64,000 nt of DNA, taken from positions 10,177,501 to 10,241,500 of the forward strand of contig NC_088310.1 in assembly GCF_910592395.1 (NCBI RefSeq). The letters run 5' to 3'. A program made the translations under genes and the position numbers. This document shows, in pieces, positions 46,145 to 57,526 of this stretch (the first letter of the stretch is position 1; each line of letters opens with the position of its first letter). This DNA comes from Lineus longissimus (lineage: Eukaryota > Nemertea > Pilidiophora > Heteronemertea > Lineidae). The notes under the pieces were generated by a model that saw nothing but the letters and a program-made list of their open reading frames with translations, was not told the origin of the DNA and made no database searches.

Positions 46145-47950
46145 TCCAGTGGGTGGGGAGTAACATGGAAATTAGCAATAATAACTCACAGTGTTTAAAA
46201 CTAGAATCTACTCTGATTAGTTTCCTTTTATACTTCTAAACAACAAGGTTACAAGTAATACATGTGAAAACTTTGTAGTGTGTGCATGTAGTAGTATTCG
46301 GTGGATAAGACCCCTTTGATGCAGGCGTGTCAGTTTATAATTGATCATGACCGTGATTTATCTGTCATCCCGCAATCATTTCAGGCTTGGTAACCATTGA
46401 AATGTGATGTTGGTTGGAACAGTGACAGAACATTCCATTCTATTTTATTGTTAGAACTGTCCAAAGTCTATCAGCACAGTTCAACAGTTCTAGAAACTGT
46501 TCCATACCACATCAAACCCAATGGCTGGGGGGGGGGGGGGTGATCGAATGACGTTCGAAGGGATATGGGGGTCTTCTTTGCGAGATTGCTGCCCTTATCC
46601 CGCACGCATGGCGTATTTACGCGGTGGAATTTACACCAAATAACACCCGGCTGAAAGCCGTCTGATGACATACTGCACTGGTCGGGATATGATGGAAGGG
46701 CAGATGATTCATCCACTCTACATGTCCCAAACTAAATGTCCCCAACAACTAGAGCAGCAGTTAGAATTATCATGTCTGATGACTGCGCAGCCCGTGGCCA
46801 AAAAAGTTTCATAATCATGTTGCCAAACTGCAGACAAACTCGGTCAAAATTTATATTTTTCCTACAAGATTTAATTGTTTTCCTCTGCAATGTGAATTAC
46901 TTTGATTTTGTATGCCTATACCTCTGGTAAAATCTTTAACACTGAAAATGACATGTGCCAATTACTATCGGAGTGACATGATCAGACATTATGCTTACAT
47001 TATGTTGACAAGACCTATATACAAAACTGTGACCATGTTATCATTATTTTAGCAACAAGCACCTTATGCGATTACTGGAGTATCTGTCAAGGATGGGCTT
47101 TAAGAGGCAGAGATACTGGATGAATTTTTCTAAAAATTTTACAAGCCCGAAAATCTGAAATAAAATAAAGCATGCTGCTTGCTAACTTATATCAATGATA
47201 TATCTGGGGTCAGTAGCAAATATTGAATAAATGAAACAGTCTTTCAGGTTCCTAATTATGAGAAACAAAATTTTTTTTGTGCAAAGAATAAGCAAATCTA
47301 TTGACTTTTATCTGCCCAAAACATTATCAGAGAGTGAAGAAGGGTCATTGCTAGGACAAGCTGGCATTGCAGAAAAAAAATCACGTACATGTAAATATAT
47401 AGTTTATGAGTATGGTGATTTTATTTACAGCTTTTTCAATTTTTTTGATGGGCTTCATCATGAGGTTTTGAAAGGAACCAGTTTTGGAGCCACCTTGCAC
47501 TGAAGGCCAATGTACAGACATGGGCATAGGCCTACAAATCGATATGTTAGAGCATGTGTCAAATCTGTGACCTTTCCAGGAATTTCATTAGATACTCATG
47601 AAGCATGGTGACTCAACAGCCAGCAAGGCCAAGAACAGCAATGTAAGAGCTTGGCGAAATGACATCTTATTCATAATAGCTTTATGCAGCTTGATTGTAC
47701 AGCTAATTAGGCCTACCAGAAATGTAGGTGGTGTGAGGTGGGGACAAAACCTCACAGGAAGTTGGTGGAAGGAGTTATTTGTGTGTTGGTTTGGTGGTAT
47801 AAATGCAAATCAATCTATGCGCGCTCTATTGGAATATTCTGGCACTTTGTACTCCCCATGACCATCACACTCACTCACGACCGGCAGTTTTGGCCAAAAA
47901 CAGATGTGCATATATGTCTTCTGGTGAAAGCATTTCTTGATAATGTTTAA
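46145..47950. repeat. intronic duplicated block, copy 1
   Basis: Colinear with 50970-52895: ggaaattagcaataataact at 46170 and 50991, tattcggtggataagac at 46295 and 51117, tattgaataaatgaaaca at 47221 and 51345, and ggcagttttggccaaaaaca at 47882 and 52831. Copy 1 has about 690 bp (46480-47150) that copy 2 lacks. It lies between kinase exons 4 and 5. Confidence 0.8.
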
Positions 47951-48060
47951 ATTGCCCATTACAATCCTTCAAAAACTGCGACCGCCAGGTAGGTGTTGAA
48001 AAGTGACAATTTCGTTCAAAAATTGAGAAAACGCAAGCAAGAGGTTGTTTTGAACTCATC
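47938..48060. repeat. repeat next to kinase exon 4, shared with 57300-57455
   Basis: AATGTTTAAATTGCCC, then CAAAAACTGCGACCGCCAGG and tgttgaaaagtg.caattt, recurs just downstream of kinase exon 1 at 57300-57455, where about 40 bp are inserted. Direct orientation. Confidence 0.7.
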
Positions 48061-48270
48061 TATTTTTGGTACTTTGCAATAGTAATGACTTGATGATACA
48101 TTTATGTTGAAGGTGCAACATGAGTCTAAAACCCAGGGGCACAAATCCGGGAAAATTAACATCTGGTGTACGCAATCGCAGTCTTATAGGCAAACCCCTC
48201 TTTAGATATAAATTTCCGTATTATAAGTGATATTATTTTAATTGACTTATTCACACTGGGATAAGCTTAC

Positions 48271-48413
48271 CGTTTCCAGACTGATATACCAAGTTCGTAA
48301 TATTGATATCGTTATAGCAGAATACGGGCTTCATGTTCAGCTTGACCCATATCTTCTCTATATTCTCAACTTCTTCAAGAAGTGTCTCGTAGGTAGGTAT
48401 TCTCGAATGAAAC
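48271..48413 (-). CDS. ETNK: ethanolamine kinase-like protein, exon 4 (catalytic loop)
   Basis: A 143-nt exon from TGTCCCTTTCCAG|GTTTCA to GGAAACG|GTAAGC (phase 2 in, 1 out). It encodes FHSRIPTYETLLEEVENIEK, then IWVKLNMKPVFCYNDINITN and LVYQSGN. The family loop is PVVFCHND....N. Here the catalytic Asp (YND) and downstream Asn (ITN) are kept, but the His of HxD is Tyr. The match around IP....L.EE is strong. Confidence 0.85.
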
Positions 48414-48734
48414 CTGGAAAGGGACAGTCATACAATCTTTAAAATCATCCTTCAATTAATCAAGTGCTAATCCCCCCCCCCCAAAAAAAAGAGGGGACCC
48501 CTCGCTGAATAAGCTTTCTAGAGAGTTATATGAAGAGGAACCAGCTTCTCAGATCACTAGTTACAGCCACTTATAGGCAATCGTCTTACCTGATAGGGTA
48601 TTGTTTTTAAAGGTTTTAGGTTTTGCATGTGGTAAAATCCTGCATTATAATCTTTTATTTAGTCCATTTGCTGAAATTGAAAATGTGAATGCTTTCTTAC
48701 ATGTACATGTATATGAAGATATTTCAAAACTTAT

Positions 48735-48893
48735 CTTAAATCTTGATCTAAATCAGGAAATTCCTTCGGCCAGTCCTGCAGTAGCTTGTACATATACATA
48801 ACAGACTTGTTAATCCATGTATCAAGTCCTGAGTTTATGGCTGCTTGCTGGACACGTGGGTCGTGCCATCTCAACATTTCATCAATGATGAGG
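48735..48893 (-). CDS. ETNK: ethanolamine kinase-like protein, exon 3
   Basis: The acceptor CTGTATATTTTCAG|CCTCAT fits only in phase 2. The exon encodes LIIDEMLRWHDPRVQQAAIN, then SGLDTWINKSVMYMYKLLQD and WPKEFPDLDQDLR. It aligns with family (L)IAxxLAxIH....W......Y...F.....R. The frame hits TAA immediately, and the only site preserving both frame and family alignment is TTTAAG|ATAAGT, an AT donor. A single base (G to A at +1, read as T at plus position 48734) would restore GTAAGT. Confidence 0.8.
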
Positions 48894-48999
48894 CTGAAAA
48901 TATACAGGAAACACCCAATTTAATTTCAAAACCAACAGCAAAGATGATCGATTTTGCAGCTTATTTGAAAGAACGAGTCAGCATGGTTCGTATACTGAC

Positions 49000-49274
49000 T
49001 CAACGAGGTACATGTATTTAGCTTTGTGATCATCACAATCCCATTCAAAAGTTCGACCATTTAGGAAATCGTAACATAGACCTGTTTTGAAGCTACACAG
49101 TAACTTCGGTCCTAGTCCCAATCGGGATAATAATGCCGTGCATTCCTTTTCTTTCTGTCTATCATGAAGCAAAGAAAACGATTCGCCGAAGATTCTGATC
49201 GTAACTCCTGGGTTTTCGGTATCGGAGGGGTCACGACATAAAAGAAGCCGATTCACAAAGCCGCCGCCCATGAA
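49000..49274 (-). CDS. ETNK: ethanolamine kinase-like protein, exon 2
   Basis: The acceptor GCCCTCTTTTCCAG|TTCATG opens in phase 0. The exon encodes FMGGGFVNRLLLCRDPSDTE, then VTIRIFGESFSLLHDRQKEK, LLSRLGLGPKLLCSFKTGLC and YDFLNGRTF. This matches family GG.TN.L......VL.R.YG......DR..E......L...G..P.L...F.NG..YEF..G. Donor assignment is less certain: TTGA|GTCAGT (phase 2) fits exon 3, with ACAT|GTACCT as the alternative. GGFVNR replaces the usual GGITNQ/K. Confidence 0.85.
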
Positions 49275-49504
49275 CTGGAAAAGAGGGCATATTTTAGAAA
49301 TAATTAAAATCGCGATATGCACTATAAAACGGTACTGATAGAAGGCCTAGGCCTCATTCTACGGAGAACATTGAGATAAGTACGACGAAACCAAAGCTGT
49401 CAGGGAGGTATAGAGCCGTCGTCACTGACTTTCAAACAAGGAAGAAGTGATGCGCCGGCCGGGAATCGAATAAGTGATTTTTGAATTGGCAGGCATTTTG
49501 TAAG

Positions 49505-49825
49505 TCCTTAAAGGACCATTGGCACTATTAAGGGCAATATTACCCAGCTATCGGCTGCCCAGTCACCTCCTGTTCTACATTAGTAGTTTCGATCAACAAA
49601 TTGCACAAAAAAGGAAACATTCCAAATCAGACTGAATTATCGCGCTATTCCGATGTTGACTCCGATTTGACTCGAGTTAGCTCTCCACGCATCGACTCTT
49701 TCCACCACGTGGAACGATGCACTATAAATCGTTTCCTGGGGCTAGGATCTACCCCTTGACGTCATGGTACTGATATAGATTTTTCCGACGTCACGCTGGT
49801 GGCGCACGATGACCCCGCAGAGCTC
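49505..49825. repeat. 320-bp dispersed repeat, copy 1
   Basis: Matches 59365-59680 directly: aaaggaccattggca, then attaagggcaatattaccc, ctaccccttgacgtcatgg, tttttccgacgtc and ending gatgaccccgca. No coding potential. It is probably a MITE or SINE-like element. Confidence 0.75.
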
Positions 49826-50639
49826 TAAGAGCTGAAAGAAAATGGAAAAGCATTAAACACGTTCAGAAAAATAGTTTACTGATGAACCATAGGAAGAACA
49901 ATTAACATACTGCAATAAAAAAGCCGACCATTCCTTTAAGCTAGGCACATAATCCGACACTACCTTAATGTGTTGTTTCTTCAAATGAAACGTAAAGGTT
50001 AGTTGCAATTAGTTCCTATGCCAGAACAAGCAAAATAACCAACCATATAGTGGTAGGAAACTTGGGATGGACCCCTCTAGTCCCTGTTAAAAGAAAAAAA
50101 TAAAACACGTTTGTCAGGACCATGTAAAGAATGTGTTGGAGACAGACATGAAAAGTATACTGAGTGACTTTTATTCAACACGACCACATTGGGCGGGAAA
50201 AAAGAGTTTCCAGCAACAATAGACCTACCCGATCATTTTTGCTGGTGCAATTGACGGTGTCCGATCAGGAGTGTATTATATACACCCCTCTTAAATTCGT
50301 TTACGATGAGATTTAGGTCCACTGTGGTCTGATAAATATCAATTCGCTTTCGCACCGTGCTTGAAATTAAGATAATGATGATAGGCCCGAAATGGTGCAA
50401 ATGTATGCACGAAAGATGCAGCGTAGATAATTTGAGTATTTACAAGAAAGGACCATGAAAAAAAGGAAGTGGGGGGAAAACACCGCCAACCGCCTACGGA
50501 ACAGAGGTGCACCCATCACCTGCCAAACCGGGTATGGCAGCATAGCAATATTAGCCGTATCAGTGATACGCATAATTAACCGCCGAAAGTGCCTGAATTA
50601 AGACATCACCTTCAAAATAGGCAGGAGTGCCTTTTTAGG

Positions 50640-50780
50640 TTACAACAAAGACGGATTAGTTCAAAAAACCTTTAACGTAAAAACCAGAAATATAACCTTT
50701 CTTTCGGCTGCTGTAGATCAGGCACCAGTCTACCGATTCAGACGACTCGTGTACCACGGAGCTGCATTTGCTCTTTACTA
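50640..50780. repeat. interspersed repeat shared with 8865-8995
   Basis: ctttctttcggctgctgtag, then atcaggcacc and ccgattcagacga, matches the peptide-gene intron copy directly. Confidence 0.6.
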
Positions 50781-50969
50781 CCCCAATGGCATTTACTTCT
50801 TAGTCTTTCAGTTAAGTGATTCATCACCATGTTGCATTATGTGTACAGCTGTTTTTACAACTGAGCCCAATTTTGAGGCAATGGTCCTGTTGTGTTCTTT
50901 TATCCCCCTATTTGCCGCAAGTGTACACACAAATGAATAAGTTGCCATGGTAGAGCTTACGCCAATCCA

Positions 50970-52895
50970 GTGGGTGGGTATTAATATGGAAATTAGCAAT
51001 AATAACTCACAGTGTTTAAAACTAGAATCTACTTTGATTAGTTTCCTTTTGTACTTCTCAACAACATGGTTGCAAGTAATACATGTGAAAACGTTGTAGT
51101 GTGTGCATGAAGTAGTATTCGGTGGATAAGACACCTTTGATGCAGGCGTGTCAGTTTATAATTTATCATGACCGTGATCTATCTGTCATCCCGCAATCAT
51201 TTCAGGCCAGGTAACCATTGAAATGTGATTCCTTTCTATTGTATTGTTAGAACTGTCCAAAGTCTATGGTCCTAAAATAATATGAAATAAAATAAAGAAT
51301 GATGTTTGCTAACTTATCAAAAATATATCTGGGTCAGTAACAAATATTGAATAAATGAAACAATCTTTGAGGTTGACAAATCTTTCTAATTATGAGAAAC
51401 AAAAGAATTTTTTGGTGCAAAGAATAAGCAAACCTGTTGACTTTCTCTGCCCAAAACCTTATCAATGCGTGAATAAGGGTCATTGCTAGGGCAAGCTGTC
51501 ATTTTGCAGAAAAAAATCACCTACATGTAGATAGTTTATGAGTAAGTGGTGATTTTATTTGCAGCTTTTTCAATTTTTCTAATGGGCTTAATCATGAGGT
51601 TTTGAAAGGAACCAGTTTTGGACCCAACTTGCACTGAGGGCTAATGTACGGACATGGGAATAGGCCTACAAATTTATATGTTAAAGCATATGACAAATCT
51701 GTGGCATTTCCAGGAATTTTATTAGATAATCCTGAAGTATGGTGACTTTTAACAGCCAGCATGGCCACGAACAGCGTTGTAAGAGCTTGGTGAAATGACA
51801 TGTTATTCATATTACATGACTTTTCCATTCATCGATGGTTTGCAAACTTTATGCCACTTGTATAGCCGATAAGGCCTACCAGCAATCTTACAGCAAGTTG
51901 GTGGGAGAAGTTACGTGCGTTGGTGTCGTGGTATATATGCAAATCAATCTATGGGCGCTCTATTGGAATGTTTGGCACTTTGTACTCCTCATGACTATCA
52001 CACTCACTCATTGTAGCGGCAATGATATATTTAGTCGTTGATAATCATGCCGTGGCTTGTTTCATCCACCCTTAAATTACCGGAAGACAACACCAACAAG
52101 CTTGATTTCATTTCCCATCTATTCACCACGTAATAAACTGAAAGATACAATAATTGAACAACAACTAAGTACATATTCGTAACAACAAAGAGACAATCGT
52201 GGAAGACAATAGTACATCCACCAGGAGGACAGGAAAACCTGTCACAACACTGTCCTCAAGGAATTGGAGACACCTGACGATTGAATATTGAACTAAAATA
52301 TTCATAAAATAGACTGAGATAATGCTACTAAAGTCCACATTGCTGCCCCAAAACTTGATGTTAACTACAAACAAAATTATTAAGACGAAGAGCTCCAATA
52401 CCGAGCTACCTCACAGAGACGATAGATTGAACACATCACGATATAATCAAGTACTAGCCAGGTTGAGATGTCCGAAGTGGTGTAATGAAAGAAATGTCAC
52501 CGAGAATATTAAATCTATACTTGATCTAAAAAACAAGCCACTAAGTTCTCCTAAGTTCTTGTCATCACAGTAAAGGAAATTATTTCTATTCTAGACATAT
52601 TAGTTACCTTTGCAAGGCCCTTAAATTCTCTATAAAACTTTCGGGGATGAGGCAAATTAACCCATTTGATGGACCAAAAATATGGAAGATTCTGGATCTT
52701 AACAATGGCGGCAAAAGCGATAACACGAGGAGAAAATGGGTGGAGCCATCTACAAAGCTTAAAGGCTGGCTACAACCAGTAAAAACAAGATTCACCCAGA
52801 AACAGACTGGCCACAGTCACTCTCATGACAGGCAGTTTTGGCCAAAAACAGATGTGTATATATGTCTTCTGGTGAAAGCATTCCTTAAAGGGTAA
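50970..52895. repeat. intronic duplicated block, copy 2, with an insertion
   Basis: Partner of 46145-47950 in kinase intron 1. The copy is interrupted at 52012-52818, after cactcactca and before tctcatgacaggcagttttg, where copy 1 is continuous. TCACTC occurs at both edges of the insert and may be a target duplication. The insert carries a plus-strand frame (52322-52573) and, near 52650, NPFDGPKIWKILDLNNGGKS, neither assigned to a family. Confidence 0.7.
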
Positions 52896-53128
52896 CTTGT
52901 GTCAAATTTCACCATATAATGTTTTAGCTGTTTTTAACAAATGACTACGTCACTTTCTCATAAATCGGTAAGGTTTTCGAATCGAAATGCACATTTTCTA
53001 GAAATTGATGGTTTTAATCCCGCCCGGACGGCTCGCTTCGATGCCGTTGAAATCGCGCTAAGCCGACGACGTTTTCGTTGATGACGTCACAAAGGAATAG
53101 AGAGGTACATCCCACAAAAGACCACTAG

Positions 53129-54969
53129 ACAATCCAACAAAAACCCTGGATCACCAGAGAGATAGTAAAGCTCCTTAAGAAGGCAAAACACCTCAACAAG
53201 AAGAGGCAGCAACAGCCCAGCCACAAGTCAACCCATGAACATCAGCAACTGAGGTCGACCATCCAGCGCAAGATACGCCAAGCTTACTGGGCGTACCTCA
53301 ATAAGATCCTAACCCCAGAAACCGACAGCAACGAAGATCACAGCAAAGCTAATAAGCGATTCTGGGGGCTGATCAAGCACACTAAAAGGGACAGTGTGGG
53401 CATACCAGCACTTCGTGATGACCAGGGCCATACAGTAATGGACAGCAAAGGCAAAGCAGAAGTGCTAAACAAGAAATTCCAATCTGTCTTCAATAAGATC
53501 ACGCCCCGTCCCCTAAACAGACATGCAAAAACATCATCGGACTTGAGAAGAAAAAGAAGATGGCAAACATCTTGATAACACCTAACGGTGTTCTCAAACT
53601 CCTGCAGGGCCTCAAACCAAACAAGGCTGCCGGCCCCAACCAGCTGAGCCCCAGGGTACTGCAAGCCATAGCAAGTCACATCGCCCCAACCCTCCAAGAT
53701 ATCTTCCAGAAATCGCTTGACTCTGGTGACATCCCAAAGGACTGGAAGGAAGCAAACATTGCCCCAGTATTCAAGAAAGGCAGGAAAGACGACCCAGGGA
53801 ACTACCGCCCAATCTCCCTCACCTGCATCTGTAGCAAGCTCCTGGAACACATCATCACCAGCCAAATGATGCAACACCTTGAGGAGAATGACATCCTACA
53901 TGAGAAGCAACATGGCTTCAGAAGCAAGCGCTCATGCGAAACCCAGCTGATCGAATTCATAGACGAAGCCCATAGAGCAAGGAAACGCATTGATGCCATC
54001 GTCATGGATTTCAGCAAGGCTTTCGATGAGGTCTCCCACACCCATATCCTACTCAAACTGGAAAGGTATGGGATTTCCTCACAGGTCAGAGAATGGATTA
54101 AGAGGTTCCTCACTGACCGTTCTCAGAGAGTAGTCGTCGAAGGGGAAATGTCAAACCCTAGACCAATAACATCAGGTGTTCCCCAAGGATCTGTCATTGG
54201 ACCAGCCTTGTTCCTAGTCTACATCAATGACCTCCTGGAAAGCGTGAAGTCACAAATACGCCTATTTGCAGACGACACCATCATATACAGGGTTATCAGA
54301 AATGCAACAGATGAACAACAACTGCAACAAGACCTCCGATCCCTTGAGACCTGGGAGAGAGAATGGATGATGGAGTTCCATCCGCAGAAATGCGTAGTCA
54401 TCAGCATAACCAGAGGAATAAATCCATCCCACCTAGAATACTACCTGCATGGCCACCGGCTGGACTCAGTTGACTCTGCAAAGTATCTTGGACTAACCAT
54501 AACAAAAGACCTGAGGTGGAACAAACACACCATCAGCACCACCAAGAAGGCAAACTCCACCCTAGCTTTTCTACGAAGGAACATCAGGACCCCGAACCAG
54601 GAAGTCAAGACACTGGCCTATAAGACCTTAGTACGACCCAAACTTGAATATGCTGCCCCGGTGTGGGACCCACACACTGCACAAATGAAACACCAGGTCG
54701 AAATGGTCCAGCGTAGAGCAGCGAGATGGGTTACCCGGCGATACAACAACACCTCAAGTGTCACTGACATGCTCCAAACACTTGGGTAGGTAACCTTAGA
54801 GGAAAGAAGACGTCAATCCCGAGTAATCATGATGTACAAGATCCTGCACCACCACGTAAAAATCGAACACATCCTTGCCAGGGCCACCAGACTCCCCGAG
54901 AACACGGTCTCTGCCAAGACCCTCGACTCCTTCAGGCACAACCTGCTGAGGGAGCCAGTCCAACCATAG
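53129..54969 (+). pseudogene. 5'-truncated CR1/jockey-type LINE reverse transcriptase
   Basis: From 53129 a frame encodes the linker before the polymerase (KPWITREIVKLLKKAKHLNK, then RFWGLIKHTKRD and FQSVFNKI). A -1 shift near 53500-53512 leads into the frame at 53515-54789 with GLKPNKAAGPNQLSPRVLQA, NYRPISLT, QHGFRSKRSC, VMDFSKAFDEVSH (motif A), GVPQGSVIGPALF, LFADDTIIYR (FADD, motif C), YLGLTI and LEYAAPVWDPH. LGW has become LG-stop at 54787-54789. The same frame resumes (VTLEERRRQSRVIMMYKILH) and ends at TAG 54967-54969. The block between KILHHH and AKTLDSF appears internally deleted. It is antisense to the kinase gene. No endonuclease domain. Confidence 0.85.
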
Positions 54970-54974
54970 CCAGG

Positions 54975-56000
54975 CCACGTGATCGAATGTTTTTATCCTG
55001 CACCTTGAACTACCTTTTATCCAACTGCGATTTTAACACCAGCACCTTTTACCAATGACAAAGATTTTAAACGCATGCGCCTGGACGTAAAAGTCTCTAT
55101 AGACTGTGTTCCAGTATTGAAAAGAAGAAGCCACAACATGAACATTTTCGAGGTCGCGGTGGTTTACATTCCCGCGAAAAAAAAATCTCATTCGTTTGGG
55201 CAGAGACATGTATTCATCCACAGGCGGAAGTGTAGCACATTCCATGCTATTGAACAGAAATCCAAAAATCGAAACTGATATGTAATGTGCAGGCCAATCC
55301 ATAGGGCCTAGTGTTGTATGTGATATACTTCATGCCTATGAACTGTACTATAAGTTGATGTAGGGCCTTACATGCAGTCAGATTCAGAATTAGTCATTTT
55401 ATTTCAGACTCTTTTACTGGTTGCAGTATCCTGCAAGACCCGAGTCCTGTTAGTTCGCTTCGCAATCTCATTGAGGCACAGATGCATCAGATCACTCTTC
55501 AAGGACAAGGCTGTAGGCCTATCGGCACGATACCTCCTTATTGAGAATGTGACCAAATTAACATCTATTATCTGTTGAGATGGATTCATAACAAAGCATG
55601 TGAACATTTTTTCTCTCTTTTTAATGAATAAAACATATTTGCTGGATTTCAACGCATTCATAGAGTATAAGTGCAGACCCTGGGGGCATTGGGCACCAGA
55701 GCCAATGATAACATGTGCCACTATATTGTTATTTCTGATTACATATATAGTCCTTGTATAAAACAAACAGTGCTCCATAGTATTAAGTCATATTTGACAA
55801 ATTATTAGCTCTTGAGTTTGGTTTAGCTTCAGAATGAAAAGGTGGGCGCGGCACATTCAGATATAGCTTTGAGTAGATGAACTCCTCAAATTTCTTTAAA
55901 AGTCAATATCATATAAAACTTTCTGTTGCAGACTGTTGTGAACATCTAGGGGAATCTGGAAATGGCAGAAATTCTGATCTGGGGTCAAAACTGGCTCACT
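54975..56000. other. intron stretch with a partial MITE end
   Basis: 55197-55245 (gggcagagacatgtattcat, then ccacaggcggaagtg) repeats the left end of the MITE at 56005-56514. Nothing else is recognised. Confidence 0.5.
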
Positions 56001-56004
56001 ACTA

Positions 56005-56514
56005 GGGCAGAGACATGTATTCATCCACAGGCGGAAGTGTGGCACTGACACATAGTCCGTACTGAACTGTAAAAATGTGGTAAATACATGACACATAGTC
56101 CGTACTGAACTGTGAAAATGTGGTAAATACATGACTGTGATGGGTGAAAGTTGATTTATTCTTCAATCTTTGGTGGATTCTTAATCTACAGAGCCAGGCC
56201 ATAACAGGGATATACTTTTTGATAATTAATTTAAGGAAATATTGTCTCACTGGCCAGTTTAGAACTTGTATTCTAATAGGCCCATATCAGTCCGCGAGTG
56301 ACGATTTGATGGCAATGCTGTACACAAATCAATTTTTCTCAGGTAATCGGTATTGGAATGTTTTGAATTTTTACTATCATTTCGGTAATAGCCTCTTCAT
56401 AACACATATAAAATTTGGTGGGAATTAAAACACCCTTGGTGTACTTTTTTCACCAACATATGTTCATTAAAATGTACACAGAATGTACACGCTGGCTAAT
56501 AGAGGTCTCTGGCC
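56005..56514. mobile_element. MITE with GGCAGAGACAT-type ends (copy 2)
   Basis: Counterpart of 14311-14767, with the same inverted ends (GGGCAGAGACATGTATT and aatagaggtctctggcc) and body. A small internal duplication (cacatagtccgtactgaact twice, 56050 and 56094) makes it about 50 bp longer. Confidence 0.75.
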
Positions 56515-56592
56515 ATTTATTTACAACTGCCATTGACCATTGACATTCCATCCTGTCCTTACACAATATATACACGATAAGAACTGAAGATT

Positions 56593-56688
56593 ATGGAGAA
56601 GAAGAAGAAAAGAGTTATCGGGTGGCGTTGTGCTGCGATGTTTTGCGGCAACACCAGCAAAACTGAAGGTGTTGGGGTTTTCCGCTGA
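56593..56688 (+). pseudogene. THAP-type zinc finger fragment
   Basis: The ATG at 56593 opens MEKKKKRVIGWRCAAMFCGN followed by TSKTEGVGVFR, then TGA at 56686-56688. C..(A/M).C.N......V.F..FP is the N-terminal signature of THAP DNA-binding domains. Here the expected Phe of the FP pair is replaced by the stop, and PDPIK follows immediately in the same frame. The rest of the domain is degraded. It is probably a remnant of a THAP gene or a THAP-bearing DNA transposon, in the kinase intron in antisense. Confidence 0.5.
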
Positions 56689-57299
56689 CCTGACCCTATC
56701 AAAGAACCGGGCCGTCACCGTGAAGTTCGAGTTAGGAGGTCACCAGCCGGTGGTTCATCTTCTACTCCTTGATGCTCCGCCGGAACACAACTTCGAGAAC
56801 CAACTCCAAATTCATCTGCCGTTGGGGGTCTTCCAGCACATTTGGAAAAAATCTCGAAGTAACGAAGTAAGGGAAGGGACGGCCCCTCCCCCCAAGGCCA
56901 CAGTCCTAGTCATTTCATCATAAATTTCCTAAGTCGAACTAGGAAATTCCATCGATGACGTCATAATAATGGCATTCCTAAAACTATTTTTAGACCTTAT
57001 TTAATATTCATTAGATTTTCCTGAGCGTACGCGAACTACTGAGGATATAGCTTCTTCCTAGAGCGAATAGGAAAATAGTCGACGGTCTGACTTGTTCATA
57101 ATGTGACGTCATGAGGTCATGTGACTTTAGTGCGGGTTTTTCAAAACGTCTTCGGCAGTTGGCCAGTTTGACGCGATTAAAACAGCGATTTTATAATGAA
57201 TCTAATCAAAAATGGAAAATTTGAGCTTTATATTTGTGATCAACAATTAAAAACGGACGTATTTCCGCAAAGTTGTAAATCACATCATAGTATCACTTT

Positions 57300-57455
57300 A
57301 ATAATGTTTAAATTGCCCTGTTCGGCTGTAAGGGGAGAGCAATAGCGTCATTTTGAGACCCTAACCATTACAATCGTCCAAAAACTGCGACCGCCAGGGA
57401 GGGGTTGAAAAGTGGCAATTTCATTTAAAAATTGAGGAAATCCAAGTTAGAGGTT
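57300..57455. repeat. repeat next to kinase exon 1, shared with 47938-48060
   Basis: aatgtttaaattgccc, and after an insert CAAAAACTGCGACCGCCAGG, as described for the other copy. It lies 70 bp beyond the exon 1 donor. Confidence 0.65.
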
Positions 57456-57526
57456 TTTAAAAACTAATTCGTCTTTGGTTACAATCAAATTGTATACATG
57501 AAGTAGCGGTTGAAATGACTTTATAC

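Noticed and set aside
52322-52795. Frames in the 807-bp insert of kinase intron 1 as a gene
   Set aside because: Two short frames on opposite strands with no recognised motif. They are treated as part of an unidentified insertion.
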